Below the pieces are notes generated by a model, which worked only from the letters and a program-made list of their open reading frames with translations, did no database searches and had not been told where the DNA came from. A stretch of 64,000 nt of DNA. Source: JACCTI01 sp038237435. Its GTDB lineage: Bacteria; Verrucomicrobiota; Verrucomicrobiia; Chthoniobacterales; UBA10450. The translations under genes and the position numbers were made by a program. Positions 35,914-44,974 of this stretch are shown here, piece by piece. Position 1 is the first letter of the stretch, and each line of letters begins with the position of its first letter. The DNA lies in the NCBI GenBank assembly GCA_038237435.1, contig JBBRYT010000001.1:372001-436000 (forward strand). Direction: 5' to 3'.

Positions 35914-38544
35914 ATGCCACTTTTCCCTCGGAAAACGGGCGTAATCTCCATGCGTATCTCACTCACCTGGCGGCTTCATTCAGCCCTTGCCGCGATCCGG
36001 ACGACGGTCGAATCTAAACGTTCAATGGCCCGACGCGAACTCACTGGCTTGCGACCTGTTTCGGAGCGCTCGGACCGCGATCGATTCGAGCGCTTTAACA
36101 TCGTCATCGCCATTTTGCTGGCCGGCTGGGTGCCCTCGATTTTGATGCTGATCGTCGCTTACACCATCCTGCCTCATTCCCTGGAATCGAAGATTCTGCG
36201 CGATCGGCAGACCTTCACGCAATTAATCGCGCATCTCGTGGGTGACGACCTCGACCGCACTGGAGCCATAATCGACTACTATCAGTCGCAACCCAATATC
36301 CAGCGTCTGCTGGCCGGGGCCGATCCGGGGAATGCGACCCAACAGTGGGTAAATGAAAACTTTTACTCGCATCCGCGCACTGATGGAATGTTCATCGCGA
36401 ACGCGGACGGAAAGTTAGTCGCCTCGCTGCCGTTTGTCCCGCCGCAGAGCAGCGCGGAGTTTTTTCCGAAGGAATCTCAAGAGCAGGCGGCCGGCCCGTC
36501 GGTTTATCTGTCGCCGGTTCACATGCGGCCGTCGGATAACCGGCTCATTGCCGATCTCATCGGTGCCGTGCGCACGCCGGAAGGAAACGTCGTCGGTTAC
36601 CTCGGCATTTCTGTAGTGATCGATCGTATCGGGCGCCGTCTTTCCGAAATCCAATTTGCCGACCAATCAGCCTGTCAGGTGATTGATCAGAATGGCAAAA
36701 TGCTTTTCCCGAATGGATTGGCTGATGACTCGTCTCAACCTTTTCCAGCCGTACCGGTCCAGAAAATCAGGGAGAAGCCTAACGACAACTTTGAGGAAAA
36801 CGGAAATCTTTACGCCTATTGCCAGATTCAAAGAAGCGGCTGGGTCGCAGTCATGGAGCAACCGAAAGCGGCAGCCTACAAACCGGTTAAGGATCTTCTC
36901 GCGAAGATTACTTTTCCGGCCGCTTGGCTGATCATCCTGACCGCGATCGGCGCGTGGCTGGCGGGCAAATTCACACGCCGGCAAACTGAAGCCGCCCGTC
37001 GCATCGAACGCGAAGTTATTTTCAATGAAAAGATCCTGGCCAACATGCCCAGCGGCATTGCCCTCATCGATCCGAACTCCCGTAGCTTTTTGCAGGCAAA
37101 CGACGCCTTCGCCACTATGGCAAAAGACTTCGGCGAACTCGATCCGGATAAGAACATCTACGATGCGACCTTCGACGAAGTGAAAATCGCACCGCTCGAT
37201 GCGATTGAGAAAACGCTCACTTTCGGAGCGCCGTTTCAGATCGTCGAGCAGCCGTATAACGATCGCAACGGCGTGACGCATTTCGTGAACGTGAACCTGT
37301 TACGTCTCCAGGGTGCGGATCAGCGCATTCAAGGCGTTTTGTATTTGATCGAAGACAAAACGCGTGACGTCACTTTGCGTCAGGAATTGATCGCGGCCAA
37401 TGCGGCCAAAGATCAATTCCTCGCGCTTCTCTCGCACGAGTTGCGCAATCCGCTTTCGCCCGTCATCGCGATGGTCGGTGAACTGGAAGCGAGCGCGTCG
37501 AAATCACCCGAGGTCCGCCGCGCTTTGGAAGTGATTAAACGCAACGTCGAGCTGGAGGCGCGTTTGATCGACGATCTGCTCGACATCACGCGCATCGCCA
37601 AAGGCAAACTGCAATTGACCCTCGAGACGGTGAACGTGCACGAGATCATTCAGCGCGCCTATGAGATCTGCCGCGAAGAAATTCTCGGGAAAAATCTCGG
37701 GATTGAATTTCGCCTGCGGGCCCAGCGCCCGCACGTCGAGGCCGACCCAGCGCGTCTGCAGCAGGTTTTTTGGAACCTGATCAAGAACAGCGTCAAATTT
37801 ACCCCACCAGATGGACGGATCATCATCGAGACTCTCAACTCGTCCGAAGAGACGATCGAAGTCCGCATCACTGATACCGGCATCGGGATCGAGCACGAAA
37901 AAATCGGCAAGGTTTTCAACGCGTTCGAGCAAGGACAGATGTCAATTACACGGCGCTTCGGCGGGCTGGGTCTCGGTCTGGCGATTTCGAAAGCAATGGT
38001 GGGAGCGCACGGCGGGACGATTCAGGTGGAAAGCGAAGGAAAAAATCGGGGCGCTATCTTCACCGTAACTTTGCACACCGTGGCGAGCCCGCGCGCCGAT
38101 GAGACGAAACACCGCCCTGTCCAACTAAATGACGGCGCGAAAACGCGTTCCAGCGCACGGGCGACGCGCCTCCTCATCGTCGATGATCATATCGACACTT
38201 GCACCGGCATGCGCTTGATGCTGGAGCGGCGCGGTTATCAGGTCACTTGCGCTTACACGGCCGATGAAGCCGTCGAGAAAGCAAAGGGCCAGGAATTCGA
38301 TTTGCTCATCAGCGACATTGGCCTCCCCGATCGTTCCGGTTACGAATTGATGCAGGAACTGCGTTCAACAAAGAGTCTGCGCGGAATCGCCTTAAGCGGC
38401 TTCGGAATGGAGAACGATGTCAGCCGCGCCCGCGCCGCCGGATTTTCTGAGCATCTGACCAAGCCGATAAATATCGAGCGTCTGGAAGAAGCGATTCACG
38501 ATTTGCTCGAAACGGAAGCGGCTGCGCCGACGCGCGGCGATTAA
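35914..38544 (+). CDS. Hybrid sensor histidine kinase with Cache sensor and receiver domain
   Basis: 876 aa; a second in-frame ATG lies at 35950. The first membrane helix is near residues 68-92 (IVIAILLAGWVPSILMLIVA). An extracytoplasmic Cache-type sensor runs to about 320 (VGDDLDRTGAIIDYYQSQP, GYLGISVVIDRIG). After the second helix (FPAAWLIILTAIGAWLAG) comes a PAS-like region. HisKA follows with the phospho-acceptor His508 (LLSHELRNPLSP), then HATPase_c (FWNLIKNSVKFT, ITDTGIGIEHEK, GGLGLGLAIS) and a C-terminal receiver (LLIVDDH, phospho-acceptor Asp801 in ISDIGLPD, LTKPI). It senses an unknown periplasmic ligand. No cognate output regulator is next to it. Confidence 0.93.
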   Translation: MPLFPRKTGVISMRISLTWRLHSALAAIRTTVESKRSMARRELTGLRPVSERSDRDRFERFNIVIAILLAGWVPSILMLIVAYTILPHSLESKILRDRQTFTQLIAHLVGDDLDRTGAIIDYYQSQPNIQRLLAGADPGNATQQWVNENFYSHPRTDGMFIANADGKLVASLPFVPPQSSAEFFPKESQEQAAGPSVYLSPVHMRPSDNRLIADLIGAVRTPEGNVVGYLGISVVIDRIGRRLSEIQFADQSACQVIDQNGKMLFPNGLADDSSQPFPAVPVQKIREKPNDNFEENGNLYAYCQIQRSGWVAVMEQPKAAAYKPVKDLLAKITFPAAWLIILTAIGAWLAGKFTRRQTEAARRIEREVIFNEKILANMPSGIALIDPNSRSFLQANDAFATMAKDFGELDPDKNIYDATFDEVKIAPLDAIEKTLTFGAPFQIVEQPYNDRNGVTHFVNVNLLRLQGADQRIQGVLYLIEDKTRDVTLRQELIAANAAKDQFLALLSHELRNPLSPVIAMVGELEASASKSPEVRRALEVIKRNVELEARLIDDLLDITRIAKGKLQLTLETVNVHEIIQRAYEICREEILGKNLGIEFRLRAQRPHVEADPARLQQVFWNLIKNSVKFTPPDGRIIIETLNSSEETIEVRITDTGIGIEHEKIGKVFNAFEQGQMSITRRFGGLGLGLAISKAMVGAHGGTIQVESEGKNRGAIFTVTLHTVASPRADETKHRPVQLNDGAKTRSSARATRLLIVDDHIDTCTGMRLMLERRGYQVTCAYTADEAVEKAKGQEFDLLISDIGLPDRSGYELMQELRSTKSLRGIALSGFGMENDVSRARAAGFSEHLTKPINIERLEEAIHDLLETEAAAPTRGD

Positions 38545-38570
38545 CCGCATGCTGGCCAACAATTCGAGAA

Positions 38571-38930
38571 CTACACCGCTCCACGGGCCGCGCTCTGCTC
38601 TAACGCTTCCTTTTTCTCGGACGCGTCTTTGAGCTCGCGCGATAACTTTTCCACGCGCTGCCGCATCACTTTGCCGGCCTTGAACTTTACCGTCGCGCGC
38701 GACGGAATGGTGAAGCTGCTGCCGGGCTGGTTGGGATTTCGTCCCACACGCGGCTTGGTCAGGCGGGGTTGAAAGACGCCAAAGTTGCGCAGCTCCACCG
38801 CAACATTTTTGGCCAGGCTATCGGTAATGTGGTCGAGCGTTCGCTGGACGACCTCAAAGACCTCGTGCTGGACCATTCCGGTTTGGTTGCTAATGGCGAC
38901 GACGATGTCTCGTTTCGTGAGCTTAGCCAT
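38571..38930 (-). CDS. HU/IHF-family DNA-binding protein with C-terminal tail
   Basis: 119 aa. The core has the HU/IHF fold: MAKLTKRDIVVAISNQTG, FEVVQRTLDHITDSL, VELRNFGVFQPRLTKPRVGRNP and VKFKAGKVMRQRVEKL. The beta-arm motif GRNPNQPG is close to the GRNP of the family. About 25 charged residues (SRELKDASEKKEALEQSAA) extend beyond the usual 90-95 aa. It bends DNA in the nucleoid. Any link to the 22-residue Lys-rich peptide at 45 kb is speculation. It is convergent with the kinase gene. Confidence 0.9.
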   Translation of the reverse strand: MAKLTKRDIVVAISNQTGMVQHEVFEVVQRTLDHITDSLAKNVAVELRNFGVFQPRLTKPRVGRNPNQPGSSFTIPSRATVKFKAGKVMRQRVEKLSRELKDASEKKEALEQSAARGAV

Positions 38931-39030
38931 ATAACCTATTCGGTAAACACTCCCGCTTTACGTGGGAGAAATCCGAGATTTTCCGGACGCCCGCACGCCC
39001 GGCGCGCGAATGTCGTTCGATCTCAGCTAC

Positions 39031-39465
39031 TTAAGAGCTCACCGCAGTTCCCCGAAAAAGTCTAGCGAAATGATAAGAAAGGGCCGTATGACCGGCCAAA
39101 AACTTCCGGCGAGACTTCAATTGGCCCTGCATTACCCCCAACTTGGTAAAGACGCCGTTCCAATCCGTTTCCAGCCGGCGAATCTCTTCATTCGGTAAAT
39201 CGCGCACCCCGCGCATCGAAACCCCGCGCTGCAAGACATTCATCGCCCGGCCGGAAAGTTCTGCCAGCACACCGAGTTCGCGGAAGGCGTGCTCGGTTTC
39301 CTGCAAAAGATTCGCGCGAATCTCTGTGAATTGGCGTTCCTGTTCCGCGGAAATGATCGGCTTCGCTTTGTCCAACCCGTAGGTGATCAAGTCGTGCAGC
39401 TTCTTCCAGTTATCCAACTGCAGCGTGAGCAAACGCAGTCGGGTTTCGAGGGTTCGGTCTCTCAT
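39031..39465 (-). CDS. Helical (coiled-coil) protein of unknown function
   Basis: 144 aa, nearly all predicted helix: LETRLRLLTLQLDNWKKLHD, ISAEQERQFTEIRANLLQET and EIRRLETDWNGVFTKLG. No domain recognised. Its start overlaps the stop of the DUF4388 gene by 4 nt (same strand), so the two are translationally coupled and may work together in signalling. Confidence 0.7.
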   Translation of the reverse strand: MRDRTLETRLRLLTLQLDNWKKLHDLITYGLDKAKPIISAEQERQFTEIRANLLQETEHAFRELGVLAELSGRAMNVLQRGVSMRGVRDLPNEEIRRLETDWNGVFTKLGVMQGQLKSRRKFLAGHTALSYHFARLFRGTAVSS

Positions 39466-40199
39466 GGTTGGCTGCTCGAAGAAAGCTCCAGTGTTTCATC
39501 GAGTTTTTGCAAATTATCGATGAGCAAATGCGCCCACGGCCGATCGACCGTTTGCATTTGGCTGATGATTCCTTCTTCGAAATAAAATCTTCCCTGGCGC
39601 CAGCGGAAAATTTCCGCGATCGCTTGTTCGCCTTCCAGCGTTCCGAAAACCGCATGCCGCAGGGACCCGTGCTGCAGATAAATTTCGCTGTTGCCCCGGC
39701 TCGACTTGAAAGTGAATCGGCCGCTCCGTTGACCCAGACAACTCATCTGCAAGATCTCCGCGGCGGAAAATTGATTCAAATTTCCAATGAGCGAGTGGCA
39801 AGGGTCAATTCCCTCGGACGCCTCTGCCGAACTATTGGCGAGCGAATCCACAAAAGATCGCAAACGCATCCGTAAACGCTCCGTGCTCCAGCCCGGCGTG
39901 ATACGGGTGATTTTCTGCAATTCTGCCGAGTGGGCGAAAGCTGTTTCCCTCGGTCGTCGCGCGAGGCAGGCTATTTGCAGCGAAGGAAAATGTTGCCGTG
40001 CATTCGTCGCCTGTTCCAAGGCAACCACCGGTTCACCTTCGACGATCAACCCATCAAAATGCTCCGCCAAGAGAACGGAAATCGCCTCCGACATTGTGCG
40101 CACAATGCGCGTCTCGACCTCCGACATCTCATCTATAAGACCAATCGCGCGGTCTTGGAAAACAGGGTCGGTATTGAGAATGAGAAGGCGCGTTTCCAC
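39462..40199 (-). CDS. Pseudo-receiver plus DUF4388 (PATAN) protein
   Basis: 245 aa. Residues 1-120 look like a degenerate receiver (TRLLILNTDPVFQDRAIGLI, FDGLIVEGEPV, TRITPGW) without the usual phospho-Asp context. Residues 135-230 are a DUF4388/PATAN module: NLNQFSAAEILQMSCLG, RSGRFTFKS, IYLQHGSLRHAVFGTLEGEQ and RWRQGRFYFEEG. PATAN proteins occur with two-component and gliding/twitching regulators and are thought to mediate protein contacts. It overlaps the coiled-coil gene by 4 nt. Confidence 0.78.
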   Translation of the reverse strand: METRLLILNTDPVFQDRAIGLIDEMSEVETRIVRTMSEAISVLLAEHFDGLIVEGEPVVALEQATNARQHFPSLQIACLARRPRETAFAHSAELQKITRITPGWSTERLRMRLRSFVDSLANSSAEASEGIDPCHSLIGNLNQFSAAEILQMSCLGQRSGRFTFKSSRGNSEIYLQHGSLRHAVFGTLEGEQAIAEIFRWRQGRFYFEEGIISQMQTVDRPWAHLLIDNLQKLDETLELSSSSQP

Positions 40200-40259
40200 T
40201 GGTGCAGGTAAAGCCTCGTCGTAACAAGCAAGAACCTTGCCCGCGACCAGTTGCGCGGC

Positions 40260-41207
40260 CTATCGCCGCCACGCCTCGCGCGGAGGCGGCGCGGCATAAG
40301 CATCCGGGGCGATTTCGTGCGCCGTGCGGAAATGGACTTTTCCGATTTCGCGCAAGACCTCGGCTCCGTGCTCTTTCACCAGCATCTTCGCACTTTCTTT
40401 AACAGCAGCCGACACGCCGCGGCCCAACTTTTGACCCAGCACTTTTCCTTTTTGATCAAGCCAATCGATAAACGCTTCCCGGGCAATGATCGAAGCTGCC
40501 GCTACCGCTGGATCCGATTCAGCTTTTGTCCGTTGTTCAACCACGATCGTCTTGCCGTGTTGCTGAAGTGCGCGCTCAATCACGCGTACATCGGCGAATT
40601 TGTCCGAGAGTGCCCGCGGGCAGTTGGGTTTGCGCACGACAAGATTTTCGATCACGCGCGCATGTCCCCAACCGAGCAGACTGTTTAGGTTTCCAAACTT
40701 CTCGTAGAGCTCGTTATACTTCGCCGGCCCGATGGTCACCGTCTCGATCAAGGCGCCTTGTGTTTTTCGAATCGCCTCCGCCAGTGTGCGAATGCGCGCA
40801 TCGGACCCAATGCGTTTGCTGTCCTGCACACCCGCTTCCATGAATTTCCGCGCAATCCCGCGATCGACATAAACGCCCGCAATCACCAGCGGCCCGAAAA
40901 AATCGCCTTTGCCACTTTCATCCACACCGAAATGCGGCTCGAACATTTCCGGTGAATGCACTTCTTCGTAGCCCAGCTTCGCCTCGCCCAAAATTTTCGG
41001 CTCGAGCTGAAATTGCACGAATTCCTCGATGCCCTTTCCTTGGAGCAAGATTTTTGGACCCTTCTCGTAAACCGCGACGCTCAGCTTTTCCTTTTGCGCA
41101 AAAAAAATCGTATACGGCCGCGAGGCGAACTCGAAGCCCAACTCGTCGAGCAACGCGCGCAGCTGCATCGCCTGTTCGTTTGAAAGCGGATGTGTATAAG
41201 AATTCAT
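40260..41207 (-). CDS. rnhC: Ribonuclease HIII
   Basis: 315 aa from the ATG at 41207 (MNSYTHPLSNEQAMQL). The N-terminal TBP-like substrate domain (residues 1-85, SVAVYEKGPKILLQGKG) separates RNase HIII from HII. The catalytic domain starts FGVDESGKGDFFGPLVIAGV (DEXXG motif with Asp-Glu) and continues with VQDSKRIGS and AESDPAVAAASIIARE. It cuts RNA in RNA:DNA hybrids. It is divergent from mutY, with 10 nt between the start codons, so each promoter lies in the other gene's coding region. Confidence 0.92.
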   Translation of the reverse strand: MNSYTHPLSNEQAMQLRALLDELGFEFASRPYTIFFAQKEKLSVAVYEKGPKILLQGKGIEEFVQFQLEPKILGEAKLGYEEVHSPEMFEPHFGVDESGKGDFFGPLVIAGVYVDRGIARKFMEAGVQDSKRIGSDARIRTLAEAIRKTQGALIETVTIGPAKYNELYEKFGNLNSLLGWGHARVIENLVVRKPNCPRALSDKFADVRVIERALQQHGKTIVVEQRTKAESDPAVAAASIIAREAFIDWLDQKGKVLGQKLGRGVSAAVKESAKMLVKEHGAEVLREIGKVHFRTAHEIAPDAYAAPPPREAWRR

Positions 41208-41217
41208 TCGCTTCGTG

Positions 41218-42189
41218 ATGTTAGCTTCATCTGCCGCCTTTCGTAGAGCGTTACTCGCCTGGTATGGCAAGCACGGACGCGATCTGCCGTGGCGGCACAC
41301 CCGCGATCCTTACGCGATTCTGGTTTCGGAAATAATGCTGCAGCAAACGCAGGTCGCGACCGTCATCCCTTACTATAATAGATGGCTGCAGCGCTTCCCC
41401 GACTTTCGCACCCTCGCCGCCGCCGCCGAATCGGATGTGCTGCACGCGTGGCAAGGATTGGGTTACTACGCACGGGCGCGAAACTTCCACGCTCTCGCAA
41501 AAGCGGTGACGAATTTCCCGACCGTGGTCGAAGAAATGCGCCGGTTGCCGGGAATCGGCCGTTATACCGCCAACGCTGTTGCGACCTTTGCTTTCGATAA
41601 ATCCGTGCCCGTAGTCGAAGCGAACATCGCTCGTCTTCTCGCCCGCCTAACGAATCTCCAGGCGCCAATCGATTCAGCCATCGGATGCGAGAGCCTTTGG
41701 AACTGCGCTGCCGCGCTCGTGCCAAAACGAAACGCGCGCCAATTCAATTCCGCGTTAATGGATCTAGGCGCAACCATCTGCGCGGCGCGCCAACCAAAGT
41801 GCCAAATTTGTCCGGTGCGAAAATTCTGTTCGGCCGTTGACCCAAGCACCCTCCCGCGAAAACGCGCGCGACCTTCGCTGCGAACAATGATTGAACGTCA
41901 CTCCTTTGCGCAAAGAGGCGGGCGCGTTCTGCTCGAGCAATCGACCGGTCGCTGGCGCGGGATGTGGATTCTGCCGCATTTGCCTAACGAGTCCAAACCC
42001 GCGCGCGCCTTGCACCGTTCTGTGTTTCCCTTCACGCATCATCGCATCACGCTCTGTGTGCATCGCGGCTTGAGTCCATCCACCCGCACGCGCTGGTTCT
42101 CCGTCTCTTCGTTAGACTCGATCCCGATGCCCTCGCCGCATCGGCGAGCCTTGGTGCATTTGCTCGCGCGCCGCCAGTCCGCTAACTAA
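41218..42189 (+). CDS. mutY: A/G-specific adenine DNA glycosylase
   Basis: 323 aa from the ATG at 41218 (GTG at 41215 also possible). The catalytic Glu is in SEIMLQQTQVATVI and the helix-hairpin-helix is LPGIGRYTANAVATFAF. The [4Fe-4S] cysteines are spaced C-6-C-2-C-5-C in ICAARQPKCQICPVRKFC. The C-terminal NUDIX-like domain keeps the 8-oxoG loop as FTHHRITL. One oddity: the Asp that normally follows the HhH (LDGNV) is Glu here (VEANI). It removes A opposite 8-oxoG. Two motif copies lie within (41645 variant, 41982 exact). Confidence 0.93.
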   Translation: MLASSAAFRRALLAWYGKHGRDLPWRHTRDPYAILVSEIMLQQTQVATVIPYYNRWLQRFPDFRTLAAAAESDVLHAWQGLGYYARARNFHALAKAVTNFPTVVEEMRRLPGIGRYTANAVATFAFDKSVPVVEANIARLLARLTNLQAPIDSAIGCESLWNCAAALVPKRNARQFNSALMDLGATICAARQPKCQICPVRKFCSAVDPSTLPRKRARPSLRTMIERHSFAQRGGRVLLEQSTGRWRGMWILPHLPNESKPARALHRSVFPFTHHRITLCVHRGLSPSTRTRWFSVSSLDSIPMPSPHRRALVHLLARRQSAN

Positions 42190-42198
42190 CTTCCTGCG

Positions 42199-43074
42199 AT
42201 GCGTTCGATGACCGGATATGGCCGTGGCGAAGTCGATTACGACGGCGTGAAATTCAGCGTGGAATTGAATTCCGTAAATCGGAAGCAGAGCGAGATCATG
42301 ATCAACGCACCGCGCGAGTTCGCCGAGCTCGAGCCGCGCATTCGCCAAACGATCAACGAAAAATTATCCCGCGGCCGCACTACGGTTCTGATCGCTTCGC
42401 AAGTCGGCGGGAATGGCGCGGGCCGTCTCGCGCTCGATACCGCTCTCGCGCGTTCCTACCGCGATGCCATGCACGCGCTGCAGAAAGAATTGAATGCGCC
42501 GGGCGAGATCACTATTGGTGCGATCCTGCAAGCGCCAGGCGTGATGCGTTTCTCGGAGAACAATCTCGACGGTAAGGAAATCTGGCCGGTCCTGGAGCAT
42601 GCACTCGATGATGCGCTCTTGGAGTTGATCAAGATGCGAGAACGCGAAGGGAAACATCTCGCGAAAGATTTGATTCATCGACTGAAAGTCATCCGTCACG
42701 AAGTGAAAAGCGTGCGTGGTCTCTTTCCCGAAGTAGTAAAAAAATATCGGACCGCCTTGCTCGAGCGCATTCAAAAAGCGGGACTGAACCTCTCGTTAGA
42801 CGACGAACGTTTGTTGAAAGAGGTTTCCATCTTCGCTGATCGTTCCGACGTTTCCGAGGAACTTACCCGACTCGAAAGTCATCTGGCGCAGTTCGCGCAT
42901 CACTTGCGCAAGAATGAACCCGTCGGCCGCACGCTTGAGTTCATTACTCAGGAAATTGCGCGCGAACTAAACACGCTCGGCGCGAAAGCGAACGATGCTG
43001 TGATCTCGCAACACGTCGTCGCGAGTAAAGCGGAGCTGGAAAAAATCCGCGAGCAAATCCAAAACCTTGAGTAA
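42199..43074 (+). CDS. yicC: YicC/YloC-family endoribonuclease
   Basis: 291 aa with the family N-terminus RSMTGYGRGEVDYDGVKF, NSVNRKQSEIMINAP and the C-terminal DUF1732 block RLESHLAQFAHHL, KNEPVGRTLEFITQEIAREL and NTLGAKAND. Members are RNA endonucleases acting on sRNA or mRNA. It is the first gene of the yicC-gmk-coaC-coaB operon, the same order as in many bacteria apart from the missing rpoZ. The stop overlaps the gmk start by 8 nt. Confidence 0.92.
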   Translation: MRSMTGYGRGEVDYDGVKFSVELNSVNRKQSEIMINAPREFAELEPRIRQTINEKLSRGRTTVLIASQVGGNGAGRLALDTALARSYRDAMHALQKELNAPGEITIGAILQAPGVMRFSENNLDGKEIWPVLEHALDDALLELIKMREREGKHLAKDLIHRLKVIRHEVKSVRGLFPEVVKKYRTALLERIQKAGLNLSLDDERLLKEVSIFADRSDVSEELTRLESHLAQFAHHLRKNEPVGRTLEFITQEIARELNTLGAKANDAVISQHVVASKAELEKIREQIQNLE

Positions 43075-43678
43075 TCAATTCACGCGCAGCGGAATCTTGT
43101 TTGTCGTCTCCGCTCCGTCGGGTGCGGGCAAGACGACGCTATGCGATGCGCTCCGGCAAACGCCGGACTTCGTTTATTCTGTTTCCTGCACCACACGACC
43201 GCCGCGCGCAGGCGAACTCGAAGGCGAAGATTATCGCTTCATCAGCGAAGCTGACTTTGAGGAACGCATCGCCCGGAGGGAATTTCTCGAACATGCAAAA
43301 GTGCACGAGCATTCCTACGGAACGTTGCGCGAGCCGATTCTGAATAACTTAAAAAGTGGCGTCGATGTTTTGATCGACATCGATACGCAAGGCGCGGCCT
43401 CTATTCGCAATTACGACGATCCATTCATCCGCCAAAGTTTGTGCGACGTTTTTATTATGCCGCCTGATCTCGACGAACTACGCCGTCGCCTGGGGAAACG
43501 CGGCACCGAAACGAACGAGCAAATCGATTTGCGCCTGGTGAACGCCGCGCGCGAAATGGAACTTTGGCGCGACTATCGTTACACCATCATCAGTAAATCG
43601 ATGGAGGAAGACTTGCAGAAGTTTCGTAACATCATGGGCGCGGAACGTTATCTCAGCCGACGATTGGTTCTGGCGTGA
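43067..43678 (+). CDS. gmk: Guanylate kinase
   Basis: 203 aa from a TTG start at 43067 (no ATG is available before the P-loop). The P-loop is FVVSAPSGAGKTTL, the GMP-binding region SVSCTTRPPRAGELEGEDY and HEHSYGT, and the lid RRLGKRGTET. It phosphorylates GMP to GDP. It overlaps yicC by 8 nt and coaC by 4 nt. Use of TTG together with the overlap suggests expression coupled to yicC. Confidence 0.95.
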   Translation: MSNQFTRSGILFVVSAPSGAGKTTLCDALRQTPDFVYSVSCTTRPPRAGELEGEDYRFISEADFEERIARREFLEHAKVHEHSYGTLREPILNNLKSGVDVLIDIDTQGAASIRNYDDPFIRQSLCDVFIMPPDLDELRRRLGKRGTETNEQIDLRLVNAAREMELWRDYRYTIISKSMEEDLQKFRNIMGAERYLSRRLVLA

Positions 43679-44244
43679 AATCAGAAACGAAAAAATGCGT
43701 GGTGCTCGGAGTGACCGGCTCGATCGCCGCTTACAAATCGGCGGAGCTCGCGAGCCTTCTCTATAAACAAGGTCACGACATTTTCGTTGTCATGACCAAC
43801 GACGCGACGGAATTCATCACTCCGCTCACGTTGCAGACGCTGTCGAAAAATCCGGTGACGACCAGCTTCTACGACGAGAAAGAAAACTGGCGACCTGGTC
43901 ACATTCATCTGGCCGATCGCGCGAATCTTCTGCTCATCGCCCCCGCGACAGCGAACGTGATTGCGGAACTCGCGCATGGTCTCGCTAGTCATCCGCTTCC
44001 CGCCATCGCACTCGCGACGCGCGCGCCAATTCTCATCGCGCCGGCCATGAATGGAAAAATGTGGGAGCACGCCGCAACGCAGGAAAATGTCGCGACATTA
44101 AAATCGCGTGGGGTGGAATTCATCGGTCCGGAAGAAGGAATGCTCGCCTGCGGTTACGAAGGCATCGGTCGTCTGTGGAAAGTGGATGACATCGCCTTTC
44201 GCGCAGAATCCCTTTTGCGCAGTCAGGATAATTTAATCGCGTGA
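43675..44244 (+). CDS. coaC: Phosphopantothenoylcysteine decarboxylase (separate CoaC)
   Basis: 189 aa from a GTG start overlapping gmk by 4 nt. Flavoprotein motifs of the HFCD family are VLGVTGSIAAYKSAELA, the HIHLADRAN segment with the active His, IAPATANVIAELAHGLA, the PAMN motif APAMNGKMW and the substrate-lid Cys in EEGMLACGYEGIGRL. In most bacteria this is the first half of a fused CoaBC; here it stops after the flavoprotein domain and CoaB is the next gene. It uses FMN to decarboxylate 4'-phosphopantothenoylcysteine. Confidence 0.93.
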   Translation: MKSETKKCVVLGVTGSIAAYKSAELASLLYKQGHDIFVVMTNDATEFITPLTLQTLSKNPVTTSFYDEKENWRPGHIHLADRANLLLIAPATANVIAELAHGLASHPLPAIALATRAPILIAPAMNGKMWEHAATQENVATLKSRGVEFIGPEEGMLACGYEGIGRLWKVDDIAFRAESLLRSQDNLIA

Positions 44245-44891
44245 AGTTCGTCGTCACCGCGGGACCAACGCGCGAGCCGATCGATCCCGTTCGTTTCATC
44301 AGCAACCGTTCTTCGGGAAAAATGGGTTACGCGATTGCCGAGGCCGCGCTCGAAGCCGGACACGAAGCGACGTTAATCAGCGGACCCACTGCGCTGGCCG
44401 CGCCGACAAATGCGCGCGTCACCAAGATCACAACTGCTGATGAACTCTTCGAGGCGGTGCATAGAGAGACCGCGAATTGCGATGTGCTCGTCATGTGCGC
44501 CGCCGTCTCCGACTGCAAACCTGTCGAGGTATTTGCGCAAAAAATGCCGAAACAGCGCGGCGAATTTTCTCTGCGCTTAACTTCGACGCGCGACATTCTC
44601 GCGTCACTGCCGCACGAGCGTTCGTATCTTGTCATCGGTTTCGCCGCCGAGACGCACGACATCGAAACGAGTGCACAAAAAAAACTGCGAGAAAAAAATT
44701 GCGATGCGATCGTCGCGAATGATGTGAGCGCGAGCGATGTCGGAATGGAAAGCGATGAAAATGCGGTCGAGATTTTTTTTCAAAACGGCGAACGAAAAAA
44801 AATTTCGCGCGCAAAAAAACTTTCCGTCGCACGCGAACTGATAAAAATAATTTTCGAGATGCGCGAAAAACGTTTGACAAAAAAAACGTGA
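44241..44891 (+). CDS. coaB: Phosphopantothenate-cysteine ligase (separate CoaB)
   Basis: 216 aa from a GTG start inside GTGA that overlaps the coaC stop by 4 nt. CoaB signatures are VVTAGPTREPIDPVRFISNRS, SSGKMGYAIAEAA, MCAAVSDCKP, the Lys-rich loop and IVANDVSASDVGMESDEN. It adds cysteine to 4'-phosphopantothenate using CTP. The C-terminus is rich in Lys/Arg. The frames of coaC and coaB differ, so this is a true split, not a fused gene with a hidden continuation. Confidence 0.93.
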   Translation: MKFVVTAGPTREPIDPVRFISNRSSGKMGYAIAEAALEAGHEATLISGPTALAAPTNARVTKITTADELFEAVHRETANCDVLVMCAAVSDCKPVEVFAQKMPKQRGEFSLRLTSTRDILASLPHERSYLVIGFAAETHDIETSAQKKLREKNCDAIVANDVSASDVGMESDENAVEIFFQNGERKKISRAKKLSVARELIKIIFEMREKRLTKKT

Positions 44892-44974
44892 TGACTACTC
44901 AACTCGTGTAGTGAAGTTATTCACTGTTGTTCACATCCACCGCGATTGCGGACCGAAAGGGGGGATAAAGCACC

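Noticed and set aside
44632..44880. Minus-strand open frame opposite coaB
   Set aside because: Its product is Arg/Phe-rich and arises from the A-rich 3' end of coaB read backwards; no start signal or domain.
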